A DNA stretch of 64,000 bases from Nocardioidaceae bacterium (GTDB taxonomy: Bacteria > Actinomycetota > Actinomycetes > Propionibacteriales > Nocardioidaceae): the NCBI GenBank assembly GCA_020636935.1, contig JACJWW010000001.1, positions 124,001 through 188,000 of the forward strand. The letters are read 5' to 3'. Made by a program: the position numbers and the translations under genes. The notes beneath the pieces are model-generated. The model worked only from the letters and a program-made list of their open reading frames with translations. It was not told the origin of the DNA and did no database searches. Below are positions 44,934 through 53,400 of the stretch, in pieces. Within the stretch, counting starts at the first letter, position 1. The number at the start of each line of letters is the position of its first letter.

Positions 44934-46781
44934 ATGCAGACCCTGCTGATCGCCAATCGCGGCGAGATCGCGATCCGGATCGCCCGCACCGCCAACCGGA
45001 TGGGCATCCGCACGGTCGGGGTGTACTCCGATGCCGACGCCGACGCACCTCACTTGCACGCGGTTGACCAAGCCGTACGGATCGGGCCGGCTCCGGCAGC
45101 CGCGTCGTATTTGAATATCGAGGCGATCATCAAGGCGGCAACGGAGACCGGAGCCGACGCAATCCATCCGGGCTACGGCTTCTTGAGCGAACGCGCGGAG
45201 TTCGTGCGCGCAGTCGAGGCTGCGGGCCTGACCTTCGTCGGGCCAAGCGCCGAAGTGATGGACCAACTCGGCCGCAAAGATCACGCCAGGCTGGTGGCGC
45301 TGGCGGCCGGCGTGCCCGTCGTACCCGGTTTCACGGTCGACAATCCACCATTGCCAACCGACTACCCCGTGCTGGTCAAGGCTGCGGCTGGTGGTGGCGG
45401 CAAGGGCATTCGGATCGTCGAGGACCCCACAGATCTCGACGAAGCGATCGCCGCCGCCAAGCGAGAAGCAGCCATGGCCTTCGGTGATGACACCATTTTG
45501 ATCGAGACCTATGTGAGCAAAGGTCGACACATTGAGGTGCAGATCTTCGGCGACCACGAGGGCAAGGTCGTGCATCTCTTCGAGCGCGACTGCTCGGCTC
45601 AGCGTCGCCACCAGAAAGTGCTGGAGGAGGCCCCTGCACCCGACCTGCCCGACGACGTGCGCCAACGCCTGACCACTGCTGCAGTCGCGTTGGCCAGTGA
45701 GGTCGGCTATGTCGGCGCTGGCACCGTGGAGTTTTTGTATGACCCCGCGCGCGGGCCTGACGGCGTCTACTTCCTGGAGATGAACACCCGCCTCCAGGTG
45801 GAGCATCCGGTCACCGAAGAAGTGGTCAGGGTCGATGGCAGCCGCATCGATCTCGTCGAGTTGCAGTTGCGGATCGCGCGCGGTGACTCGCTGTGGTTCG
45901 ACCAGCAAGTTGTCACTACCGTCGGCCACGCAATCGAGGCGAGGGTCTACGCCGAAGATGCCTTCGGTGGCTTCTTGCCGCAGGCCGGCACCGCCACCGA
46001 GGTCTCCTGGCCCGACGCAGTGAGGGTCGATCACGCGCTGGTGAGCAACCAGACGGTCAGCGCAGCCTATGACCCGATGTTGGGCAAGGTGATTGCTGCA
46101 GGCTCAGATCGACAGGTTGCAATCTCTCGTTTGATTGCAGCTCTGGATCAAACCGTGATCTTCGGACTCACCACCAATACCGGCTTCCTGCGAGCCCTGG
46201 CCGCATCTTCTGCGTTCGCCGACGGCCAGATCGACACCACTTGGCTCGACCACAACCTTGAGGTGATTGCACCTCCCGATGTCGATGCTGCCGCCGAGCT
46301 CGCGGCGTACGCAGCACTCCGCAACGCCAGCACCGTCGCAGCGGAGGCCTTCGGCCAGAATGATGGCTGGCGCATGGGTGGCCCGAGCACACCGCCACGT
46401 GTGGCGATGCTGGTGGAGGGTCAGAGGCGACTGGTCACCCCCCAAGACCACGATGGTCACGCCCATGTCTCTCGCGATCACATTGAGGTTGCCTACCTTG
46501 GACAACGCTTCGTCTTTGCGACAGGCGCCGGACTGGCAGACCTTGACGACAACCTGGGTGCAGATGGCATCGTCAAGGCACCGATGCCAGGCACGATCTT
46601 GGCCATCGAGGTCACGCCCGGCGATCTCGTGGAGGCTGAAACTCGCCTCGGCGTGATGGAGGCAATGAAGATGGAGTTGGTATTGAGATCGGATCTGCGC
46701 GGCAGGGTTGAGTCGGTGCACGCAGCATTGGGGGCACAGGTGCCCATCGGCGCAGTGCTATTCGAGATAATCCCAACATGA
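44934..46781 (+). CDS. mccA: Methylcrotonyl-CoA carboxylase-type alpha subunit
   Basis: 615 aa: biotin carboxylase (LLIANRGEIAIRIARTANRM, LVKAAAGGGGKGIRIVED, EMNTRLQVEHPVTEEV) and a C-terminal biotinyl domain with the biotin lysine in GVMEAMKMELVLRSD. It supplies carboxybiotin to the beta subunit encoded just upstream. The stop overlaps the next gene in ATGA, so the sulfotransferase-like gene is translated from the same mRNA, an unexpected partner for a carboxylase. Confidence 0.92.
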   Translation: MQTLLIANRGEIAIRIARTANRMGIRTVGVYSDADADAPHLHAVDQAVRIGPAPAAASYLNIEAIIKAATETGADAIHPGYGFLSERAEFVRAVEAAGLTFVGPSAEVMDQLGRKDHARLVALAAGVPVVPGFTVDNPPLPTDYPVLVKAAAGGGGKGIRIVEDPTDLDEAIAAAKREAAMAFGDDTILIETYVSKGRHIEVQIFGDHEGKVVHLFERDCSAQRRHQKVLEEAPAPDLPDDVRQRLTTAAVALASEVGYVGAGTVEFLYDPARGPDGVYFLEMNTRLQVEHPVTEEVVRVDGSRIDLVELQLRIARGDSLWFDQQVVTTVGHAIEARVYAEDAFGGFLPQAGTATEVSWPDAVRVDHALVSNQTVSAAYDPMLGKVIAAGSDRQVAISRLIAALDQTVIFGLTTNTGFLRALAASSAFADGQIDTTWLDHNLEVIAPPDVDAAAELAAYAALRNASTVAAEAFGQNDGWRMGGPSTPPRVAMLVEGQRRLVTPQDHDGHAHVSRDHIEVAYLGQRFVFATGAGLADLDDNLGADGIVKAPMPGTILAIEVTPGDLVEAETRLGVMEAMKMELVLRSDLRGRVESVHAALGAQVPIGAVLFEIIPT

Positions 46782-47854
46782 CCCGCCGCGCTTTCCTGCA
46801 TGTAGGCACTCCCAAGAGCGGCACCAGCTATCTCCAAGACCGTCTCGCAGCCAATCGCACCCGACTGGCCCAAGACGGCCTCACCTACCTTGAGACCTCC
46901 AGCGGAGATCACTTCCGGGCCGCCATCGACCTACTCCAAAAGCATTGGGCCGGCGAGTTGGAGGCGGCCAGAGGCTCTTGGGCCGCGCTGGCGAAGACCG
47001 CTCAGTCAACTCCGGGCGACGTGCTGATCAGCCATGAAGTGCTGGCGGCCGCAACCACCAGTCAGGTCAAGCAGGCCTTCGACTCTCTCGACGGCTTCGA
47101 GATCCACGTGATCGTCACTGCCCGAGACCTCGCCCGACAGGTGCCCGCTGAGTGGCAGGAGAAGGTCAAGCACCGGGGATGGGTCGGCTTCGCAGACTGG
47201 CAACGGCGAGTGACCAACGCGCAACGCATGCCAGCCGAAACCTGGTTCTGGAAGGTGCAGCACCTGCCCGACGTACTTGGCCGTTGGAGCACCAATCTGA
47301 CCCCGGATCGAGTGCACCTCGTGGCCCTGCCTGGCCCGGGCAGCGAGAGCGAAGAGCTCTGGCGGCGTTTCCTCAGCGTGGCTGGGCTGGCTCCCAAGCC
47401 TGATGATGCGCCAGCAACCCAGGCCAACACCTCCTTGGGGATCGCGGAGATCAGGGTGCTCAGGCGACTCAACAACCTGCTCCACCAAGCAGAGGTGTCA
47501 CGACCGACATATGTCGAGAAGGTGCGCGAGCTCATCGTCAGGGAGGTGTTCGCAAATCGAAGTGGCAGCCAGGCAGCTACTTCGCCGCCGAGCATGCAGC
47601 CCTTCTTCGATGAGGTCAACATCGAGTGGCGTGACTGGATCCTCGGCTCAGGCATCCATGTCGTCGGAGAGATTGACGAGTTGATGAGCCAAGTACAACC
47701 CGGCCCGTGGGCCGATCCTGACCAACCCGACTCAAACGAAGTCTTCGATGCAGCCCTCGAGGCAATGGCCGCGCTCGTGATCGACATCGATCAGAGCAAC
47801 TCCAACAACTCATCGGGCAGCCGCAACCCCTTCCGTCGCTGGGCCGGCTCATGA
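46778..47854 (+). CDS. P-loop sulfotransferase-like protein (first of the set)
   Basis: 358 aa. The N-terminal FLHVGTPKSGTSYLQDRLAA is the 5'-phosphosulfate loop of PAPS sulfotransferases, and VTARDLARQVPAEWQEKVKH matches the 3'-phosphate (PB) region with a serine/threonine-Arg pattern. The C-terminus holds the shared motif GIHVVGEIDELMS. No signal peptide, so it acts inside the cell on an unknown acceptor. ATGA overlaps join it to mccA and to the next gene. Assignment to the superfamily is firm, the reaction is not. Confidence 0.8.
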   Translation: MTRRAFLHVGTPKSGTSYLQDRLAANRTRLAQDGLTYLETSSGDHFRAAIDLLQKHWAGELEAARGSWAALAKTAQSTPGDVLISHEVLAAATTSQVKQAFDSLDGFEIHVIVTARDLARQVPAEWQEKVKHRGWVGFADWQRRVTNAQRMPAETWFWKVQHLPDVLGRWSTNLTPDRVHLVALPGPGSESEELWRRFLSVAGLAPKPDDAPATQANTSLGIAEIRVLRRLNNLLHQAEVSRPTYVEKVRELIVREVFANRSGSQAATSPPSMQPFFDEVNIEWRDWILGSGIHVVGEIDELMSQVQPGPWADPDQPDSNEVFDAALEAMAALVIDIDQSNSNNSSGSRNPFRRWAGS

Positions 47855-48996
47855 GCGGATACGCCGAGGCGGTCACCGCCTGGCTCGAGCACCTTCGTGG
47901 CGGCGGCACCTCAGGCTGGGATGACTTCACCGCCCAAGCTGCCCTCACCGATCGCACTTCCACCGACCATCGTCACCATGAGCAGCTGCCAACCGCCACC
48001 CAACTAAGGCTGCTGCAACTGCTACTCCCCATGACAGATCGCCCCGACCTGCTGACCGACCTCGTCACCAACACCCCTGCCCCAGGTCGTGGACTGGTCG
48101 ACATCCCATTGACCTGGGCCAGCGAGAGTCCGATCGGCACTCCTGCGCACGCACCCGTTGATGTGCCCGCAGACGAGGTGCTGCGACAGGCCGTGGGGGT
48201 GCTCGCCGTACTCCTGCATGGAGCACCACCCGCAGCCACAGATGTCCCGACTCCCGCCCCAACCCCACTGCCCTGGCGCAAGCGATTCATGGCGTACGGC
48301 GCTCCCGTCACGGCTGGCGTCGTACGCCAGGAGTTGATCGCACAGCGTCACGCAGAGACCGACTTCAGGTCTGTGCGACTGATCCTGGGCTGCCCACTCG
48401 ACATGATGATGGGCGAGCTTTGGCAGGAACGCATCAACCGCGGTGGCATCGTCAAGTGGCGGAGCTTGTGGCATCAGTGCTACCGACGCGGGCACTTGCC
48501 AAGAGCGCTCGACCTCGCTGCCATCGCCGCCGATCTTCACGCACAGGGCCAAGAGGTCGTGGTGGTCGTGGGCCGCGACAGCGAGAGTGCCCATGTGGCG
48601 GCCGTGCGTCTCCTCGGTCGACAACCCCGGATCCCGGTGCCTCCCCTCAATCCAGCCGCGACCGATGCCCGACGCCGGATCAACCGTCTGGTGTCGCAGA
48701 CCTATGGTGCAGCTGCACTGACCCAGCGGCAGGCACAAATCAACGCAGCGCTGCGGCTGCCCGACCACCAACGCCTAGGGGCACCCAACGATCTCGCGGA
48801 TTGGGCCAACGACCAGGCCCACCGCCAGGTGGAGGCAATCTCCGATGCTGGCTACCCTGTTGTGGGCGACCTGTCTGACCTCATCCCCGATCACGATGAG
48901 TCGACCCCACGGCGGATAGCCGCCGCCCGCACTCTGCCGGTCGTGCTCGATGCGATCATCAAGACTTGGAAGGAGTCTCCGTGGCCAAACGCGTGA
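47851..48996 (+). CDS. Unknown protein, P-loop-less relative of the flanking sulfotransferases
   Basis: 381 aa; no family recognised. The N-terminal 270 residues show no GTPKTGT-type loop; they are Pro/Thr-rich around 125-150 and contain VRLILGCPLDMMMGELWQER and a strand EVVVVVGRDSESAHVAAVRLL. The last 100 residues align by eye with the C-termini of both flanking sulfotransferase-like proteins: INRLV (LNNLL, LNELL), DLADW (IEWRDW, IHEWAA) and ISDAGYPVVGDLSDLIP (LAQRGYQVVGALDELIP). It may be a catalytically dead partner or an acceptor-binding subunit (inference). Overlaps: ATGA upstream, 16 nt downstream. Confidence 0.7.
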   Translation: MSGYAEAVTAWLEHLRGGGTSGWDDFTAQAALTDRTSTDHRHHEQLPTATQLRLLQLLLPMTDRPDLLTDLVTNTPAPGRGLVDIPLTWASESPIGTPAHAPVDVPADEVLRQAVGVLAVLLHGAPPAATDVPTPAPTPLPWRKRFMAYGAPVTAGVVRQELIAQRHAETDFRSVRLILGCPLDMMMGELWQERINRGGIVKWRSLWHQCYRRGHLPRALDLAAIAADLHAQGQEVVVVVGRDSESAHVAAVRLLGRQPRIPVPPLNPAATDARRRINRLVSQTYGAAALTQRQAQINAALRLPDHQRLGAPNDLADWANDQAHRQVEAISDAGYPVVGDLSDLIPDHDESTPRRIAAARTLPVVLDAIIKTWKESPWPNA

Positions 48997-50183
48997 TCTT
49001 CCATGTGGGCACCCCCAAGACGGGCACCTCTTATGTGCAAGACGTATTGCTGGCCAACCAGGATGAGATTGCCCAGCAAGGCGTGCTCTACCCAGCTGAC
49101 CGCCACGACGCGCATTTCCTCGCCGCCCTCGATCTGATGCAACTGCCGTGGGGCGGACTGGAAGACCAGGCCACCGGCCGCTGGGATCGCCTGGCCGAAG
49201 AAGTGCGCTCGTGGGAAGGCACCGCGATCATCAGCCACGAGATCTTCGGCACCGCATCGCGCGCCCACGTGCACCGCGCCCTCGACTCGCTCGGCGACGC
49301 AGAAGTGCACATCGTGGTGTCGGCGCGAGACCTCGCTCGGCAACTGCCCGCCGAGTGGCAGGAAAACGTAAAGCACCGGCGCACCCTGACCTACAACGCC
49401 TTCCTCGACCAGATCTGCGACGAACACCGCGCCGGCAAGATCGCCCAATGGTTCTGGGGGGTCCAGGAGATCCCCGAGATCCTTGACCGTTGGGCGGGCA
49501 GCATCACACCCGAGCACGTGCACCTGATCACGGTGCCGCCTGCGGGTGGCCCACGCGATGCCCTGTGGCATCGCTTCGCCGACACCTTCGGTGTCTCCCG
49601 GGAGCTGCGCCCACACGTCGAACGCACCAATCTCTCACTCGGCGTACCCGAAGTGGCCATGCTGCGACGCCTCAATGAGCTCCTCAATGACGCACTGCCA
49701 AATCACTACTTCCGCGAGCTCGTCCGCGAAGGGCTGGTGCATCGCTTCCTCGCCCAGACCCCAGCGCGCACCAAACTCACTCTCCCCCCAGACATCCACG
49801 AATGGGCAGCGAGCCTGAGTCGCTCATGGGTCGCTGAGCTGGCGCAGCGCGGCTATCAGGTGGTCGGGGCGCTTGACGAACTGATCCCGGGGCCGGTTGA
49901 TTCGTCGTACTCCGATCCAGACCAGCCCGACGAGCGTGAGGTCAGCGATGCCGCCCTGCGCTCACTGGCCGAGATCATCGGTGAAACTGCGCGCCTGACC
50001 GACGAGCTGGAGCGGGTGCACCACGACAATGCCGACCTGATGCGGCAGATCGATGCCCTGCACGCCACCCCCACCTACAAGGCAAAGGAGCGTCTCGTCG
50101 AAATCGCGCAGACGAACTACGCCGCTCGGATGGGTCTGGGCGCTTATCGGCGCCTGCGAGAGAGAAACTCACGGTCGACATAA
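48981..50183 (+). CDS. P-loop sulfotransferase-like protein with C-terminal coiled coil
   Basis: 400 aa. The PAPS loop is IFHVGTPKTGTSYVQDVLLA, the second site VSARDLARQLPAEWQENVKHR, and the shared C-terminal motif GYQVVGALDELIP. Residues about 330-375 form a likely coiled coil (LTDELERVHHDNADLMRQID), followed by a basic tail. The GTG at 48981 has AAGGAG 5 nt upstream; a TTG 15 nt earlier would include that site. It overlaps the unknown gene by 16 nt, and its 3' end overlaps the convergent EcsC gene by 40 bp. Confidence 0.82.
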   Translation: MAKRVIFHVGTPKTGTSYVQDVLLANQDEIAQQGVLYPADRHDAHFLAALDLMQLPWGGLEDQATGRWDRLAEEVRSWEGTAIISHEIFGTASRAHVHRALDSLGDAEVHIVVSARDLARQLPAEWQENVKHRRTLTYNAFLDQICDEHRAGKIAQWFWGVQEIPEILDRWAGSITPEHVHLITVPPAGGPRDALWHRFADTFGVSRELRPHVERTNLSLGVPEVAMLRRLNELLNDALPNHYFRELVREGLVHRFLAQTPARTKLTLPPDIHEWAASLSRSWVAELAQRGYQVVGALDELIPGPVDSSYSDPDQPDEREVSDAALRSLAEIIGETARLTDELERVHHDNADLMRQIDALHATPTYKAKERLVEIAQTNYAARMGLGAYRRLRERNSRST

Positions 50184-50812
50184 CGGCCCGCACGCCAGGT
50201 CAGATAGCCATCTGCGCCAGCTCCGAAGACTCCCCCAACCAGAGGCGTACGCCGGGCTGCCGTCGTGGCCAATCGTTTGCCTGCCACCTTGGTCACCAAC
50301 TCCGCAGCAACCTCATTGGCCATCACAAATCCAAGTCGGGGGTCAGCCACCGGAGCGGTGGCCATCGCCATTGGGGTGGTCGGCACCTTGAGCTCGCTGA
50401 GCAACTCCATGAGCCTTTCCTCGCCCAGTAGTGCGGCGAGGATCGCGTTGTGCACCCGAGGATCGGCAAGGTCATAGCCGCGCAGGTGCAGGATCGCCGC
50501 GGCCATCCGACATTGCAGGAAGGCAAGCACGGCGATATTGGCGGGCACGGCCAAGGTTGCAGTGAGCAGGCCGCCGAGATTTGTCATCAGCCCCTGCGCA
50601 GCCGCCAGCCGCACATGGGTCTCAATGACGGTGCGCACACTGGCCACCTCGTCACCATGATGGGCATCGTGGGCCTTGGTCGCCATCTCCGCGGCGCCAG
50701 GGAAGGGACCGATCCCGGAGATCGCAGCATCAAGCGCACGATGCACTGCAGTCGCGGTGAACTCCGGCGCGGCTTCGCTGATCCGCTCGGCGGCACCTTT
50801 GGATTCACTCAT
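50144..50812 (-). CDS. EcsC-family protein
   Basis: 222 aa. A hydrophobic central helix pair (GGLLTATLAVPANIAVLAFL) followed by QCRMAAAILHLRGYDLADPRV and HNAILAALLGEERLMELL, typical of EcsC proteins, which are membrane-associated and poorly understood. The ATG at 50812 is preferred because the longer frame runs through the aat promoter. It is divergent from aat by 46 bp and convergent with the sulfotransferase gene. Confidence 0.8.
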   Translation of the reverse strand: MSESKGAAERISEAAPEFTATAVHRALDAAISGIGPFPGAAEMATKAHDAHHGDEVASVRTVIETHVRLAAAQGLMTNLGGLLTATLAVPANIAVLAFLQCRMAAAILHLRGYDLADPRVHNAILAALLGEERLMELLSELKVPTTPMAMATAPVADPRLGFVMANEVAAELVTKVAGKRLATTAARRTPLVGGVFGAGADGYLTWRAGRYVDREFLSRRRR

Positions 50813-50858
50813 GACCACATGGTAGATGGGCGCTGGTGATCCCCTAGAGTCGCTGATC

Positions 50859-51533
50859 GTGACGCCGACCGAGCCGCCACCTTGTGCATATGAGTTCCCG
50901 CAGCCAAGCCCGGGGATGGGCGATGCCGTGGCCTTCGGTGCCGACTTGAAACCCGGCACCCTGCTGGCGGCCTATCGATCTGGTCTCTTCCCGATGCCCA
51001 AAGGCAGGAAGCGGGGCATCACCTGGTGGTCACCTGACCCCCGCGGCGTCCTGGTTCCATGCTCGCTCAAGGTCAGTCGATCATTGCGGCAGTCGCTCAA
51101 CAAATACGAGATCCGAGTCAACACTGCCTTTGCCGAGGTCATCACCGCCTGTGGTGACCCGTCCCGTGATGGCGCCTGGATCAACCAGGAGATCCGCGAC
51201 GCCTATGTGGCCTTGCACGAACTGGGCTGGGCCCACTCGATCGAAGCCTGGCGTGGAGACGAGTTGGCCGGCGGCCTGTACGGCGTCGCGATCGGGGGCC
51301 TGTTTGCTGGGGAGTCCATGTTCCATCGCCAACGGGACGCCTCCAAGGTCGCACTCGTTGGCCTGGTCGGCCTGCTCAGCGACGAGTACGCCGCGCAGCG
51401 ACTGATCGACGTACAGTGGCAAACCCCCCACCTTGCCACCCTTGGCGTCATTGAGATGGAGCGGTCGGCGTACCTCGACCTCTTGCCGAGGGTGCTTGCC
51501 CTCCCGCTCCCCACCGCCCTCGTGGGGCCCTAA
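50859..51533 (+). CDS. aat: Leucyl/phenylalanyl-tRNA--protein transferase
   Basis: Transfers Leu or Phe from tRNA to N-terminal Arg/Lys of proteins, marking them for ClpSA degradation (N-end rule). 224 aa, usual length. Visible: LLAAYRSGLFPMP, ITWWSPDPRGVLVP, HSIEAWRGDELAGGLYGVAI, GESMFHRQRDASKVALVGL and the C-terminal QTPHLATLGVIEM. The GTG start (VTPTEPPP) fits family N-termini; TAGAGT lies 8 nt upstream (50845-50850). An ATG 33 nt earlier is possible but less typical. Confidence 0.93.
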   Translation: MTPTEPPPCAYEFPQPSPGMGDAVAFGADLKPGTLLAAYRSGLFPMPKGRKRGITWWSPDPRGVLVPCSLKVSRSLRQSLNKYEIRVNTAFAEVITACGDPSRDGAWINQEIRDAYVALHELGWAHSIEAWRGDELAGGLYGVAIGGLFAGESMFHRQRDASKVALVGLVGLLSDEYAAQRLIDVQWQTPHLATLGVIEMERSAYLDLLPRVLALPLPTALVGP

Positions 51534-51549
51534 CGTCGTACAAATCCCG

Positions 51550-51571
51550 CACGGTCAAAGGGAAACTGGCA
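51550..51571 (+). repeat. Second copy of the intergenic repeat found at 9814-9835
   Basis: This stretch, containing GGTCAAAGGGAAACTG, matches 9814-9835 at 20 of 22 bases. It lies between aat and the small membrane-protein gene. The large palindrome that follows the first copy is not present here. Confidence 0.6.
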
Positions 51572-51589
51572 GCGGCTAGGTGCCCCAAC

Positions 51590-51595
51590 TATGCT
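51590..51595 (+). promoter_or_regulatory. -10 box, leaderless promoter (TATGCT)
   Basis: TATGCT is 6 nt before the ATG at 51602. Confidence 0.5.
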
Positions 51596-51601
51596 TGTCT
51601 C

Positions 51602-51832
51602 ATGACGATCATCACTGACCAAAAATCCCGACCAGTAAGCAGCGTGGTCGCGATCCTCGTGGCGATCTTCAGCGGGGGTTACATGCTGCCGTGGGCAATC
51701 GCGGCAGTGCGTGGCAATGCCAACGCTTGGAGCGTCTTCTGGATCAATCTGCTGCTTGGTTGGACCGTCGTCGGCTGGATTGTGGCCTTGGTGATGTCAA
51801 TCCGCGAGCACAGGCTCCGGGTCGTCAGCTAG
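51602..51832 (+). CDS. Superinfection-immunity-family small membrane protein
   Basis: 76 aa with two membrane helices (VVAILVAIFSGGYMLPWAIA and INLLLGWTVVGWIVALVM). The pattern MLPWAIAAVRG...INLLLGWTVVGWI is that of the Imm_superinfect family, named after a phage T4 protein but widespread in bacterial chromosomes without phage context. Nothing here suggests a prophage. Leaderless start from TATGCT. Confidence 0.8.
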   Translation: MTIITDQKSRPVSSVVAILVAIFSGGYMLPWAIAAVRGNANAWSVFWINLLLGWTVVGWIVALVMSIREHRLRVVS

Positions 51833-51838
51833 TTCAAA

Positions 51839-53287
51839 TCACGACGCCGTAGGCTCCACCAAGGGTGGGGCCCCAAGCAGGTGGGCAAACAACTCGCCGT
51901 ACTGAAGCAGATGTCGGTCACCTAAGAAGAGCTCGAGCACTCGTGCGCGTCCGGCTAGAGCCAGCCGGGCAGCCAACTCAGGGTCATCAAGCACCCGGGT
52001 GATCAACTCGCCACAGCCAGCCAGATCCGTCGGATCAGCCAGTAGCAAGCCGCTGACTCCGTCTTCAATCTGATCTGCGATGCCGCCAACGTCGCTGGCC
52101 AAGACCGGCCGGGCCTTCCACATTGCCTCGGTGACGGTCAGCCCGAAGCCCTCCACCAGACTCTTTTGGAGTACGACGGTCGCGGCCCGCTGCAGCGCAT
52201 TGATGATGTAGGCGTTTTCGTCGATGTCGTCCATGGGCACACACACCAGGTGCACCCGCTCCTGCATGGCCTCTGGCAACCTCGCCCAAGCCGCTTGGCA
52301 TTGCGCCAGCACTTCGGCACCCTCGGGATCGTCTGACACCCCTGCGGTAGCCGGACCGACAAGCAACAGGTGCACGTCGGTGTGCCCCACCACATGTTCG
52401 GTGAAGGCAGTCATCACTCCCTCCATGTCTTTGAGCCGGTCCCAGCGGCTGACCTGCAAGACATAGTCAGCACCTGCCGGGAGCAGACCACCAGCAACGA
52501 TCAGGTCGTCATGTCGGCGTACGACGCCAGCTCCCCCGTCGCGTCGGGGGAAGGTGATCTCATTGCCCGAGTCGACACCATCGCTGACCCCGACCCTGGC
52601 CAAGACATCGGCCACTGTGTCTGGATCGATCTCGACATTCTTGCCTGCGAAAGGGTCGATCGAGGGCGGCACGATGAAGATCTGATCTGGATTGGTGAAG
52701 GGTGGCGCGTAGGTCGGGCGAGAGACCACGACGGCCTCGGCATGCTCGACATAGGGGCGCAGGAAGGCCCACGCCCGCTGGGCGATCTCATTGGTTTCGT
52801 CTTTGCCGATGTGACTGCGCCAGATCACATGTGCACCCAAGTCGCGCAAAGGCTTGATCATCCCAGCGGTCTGCGGGTCATGGAGCAACACGATGTCACC
52901 GGGTTTGATCTGGTCAGCGATGCTGGCTGTGTTGGCGCTCAGGATCTGCTCGTAGTGAGCATGCTGATCTGGACCGAGGTCACCTCCGTCACCCGGATCA
53001 CCGTGAAGCATGTTGTGCATGCGCTTGGTGATCTCGAAGAACTCGGGGTCGCCGTCGAGCACGACCCATCGAGTGTCGATGCCCAAGCTGATCGCTCCGG
53101 CCAAGATGGTCTGCAGCATTTCGGCCACCCCGCCACCTTGAGCGGTGGCGTTGACATTCCAGACCGTGCGGCCCGACAACATCTCACGGGCTCTGTCTGC
53201 AGCCTGCATGAAGCGCGCAGAGCGCTCCGGCCCGATCAAGGCACTCATGGCATCAAGAGGAAGGGCAACGACCGAGACTGACTGCAT
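51839..53287 (-). CDS. Trehalose-synthase-like GT4 glycosyltransferase (TreT type)
   Basis: 482 aa, GT-B fold. N-terminal domain: RTVWNVNATAQGGGVAEMLQ, LGIDTRWVVLDGDPEFFEITK. C-terminal nucleotide-sugar site: YVLQVSRWDRLKDMEGVM and the E-x7-E-type region LQKSLVEGFGLTVTEAMWKARP. These match retaining TreT enzymes that join NDP-glucose and glucose to trehalose; other GT4 activities are not excluded. The start at 53287 has AAGGA 6 nt upstream, preferred over an ATG 15 nt earlier that would contain that site. Confidence 0.82.
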   Translation of the reverse strand: MQSVSVVALPLDAMSALIGPERSARFMQAADRAREMLSGRTVWNVNATAQGGGVAEMLQTILAGAISLGIDTRWVVLDGDPEFFEITKRMHNMLHGDPGDGGDLGPDQHAHYEQILSANTASIADQIKPGDIVLLHDPQTAGMIKPLRDLGAHVIWRSHIGKDETNEIAQRAWAFLRPYVEHAEAVVVSRPTYAPPFTNPDQIFIVPPSIDPFAGKNVEIDPDTVADVLARVGVSDGVDSGNEITFPRRDGGAGVVRRHDDLIVAGGLLPAGADYVLQVSRWDRLKDMEGVMTAFTEHVVGHTDVHLLLVGPATAGVSDDPEGAEVLAQCQAAWARLPEAMQERVHLVCVPMDDIDENAYIINALQRAATVVLQKSLVEGFGLTVTEAMWKARPVLASDVGGIADQIEDGVSGLLLADPTDLAGCGELITRVLDDPELAARLALAGRARVLELFLGDRHLLQYGELFAHLLGAPPLVEPTAS

Positions 53288-53350
53288 GCCACATCCTTGC
53301 ATTACGTCATCGGTTCGGCCAATGCAGCCGGCGTACGGCGTTTCTGCAAC

Positions 53351-53394
53351 TCGCTAGTTGAATCTAGGAATATCGCTAGACCCTCAAATAGTCT
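53351..53394 (+). promoter_or_regulatory. ATPase promoter: TCGCTAG direct repeats and -10 box TAGTCT
   Basis: TCGCTAG occurs at 53351-53357 and 53373-53379, 22 bp apart (two helical turns), a layout often bound by activators. TAGTCT at 53389-53394 is 6 nt before the ATG at 53401, indicating a leaderless mRNA. Confidence 0.4.
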
Positions 53395-53400
53395 GAGCAG

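Noticed and set aside
51602..51832. Phage superinfection-immunity gene as a sign of a prophage
   Set aside because: The family is common in bacterial chromosomes; no integrase, capsid, lysis or att-like repeat is near.
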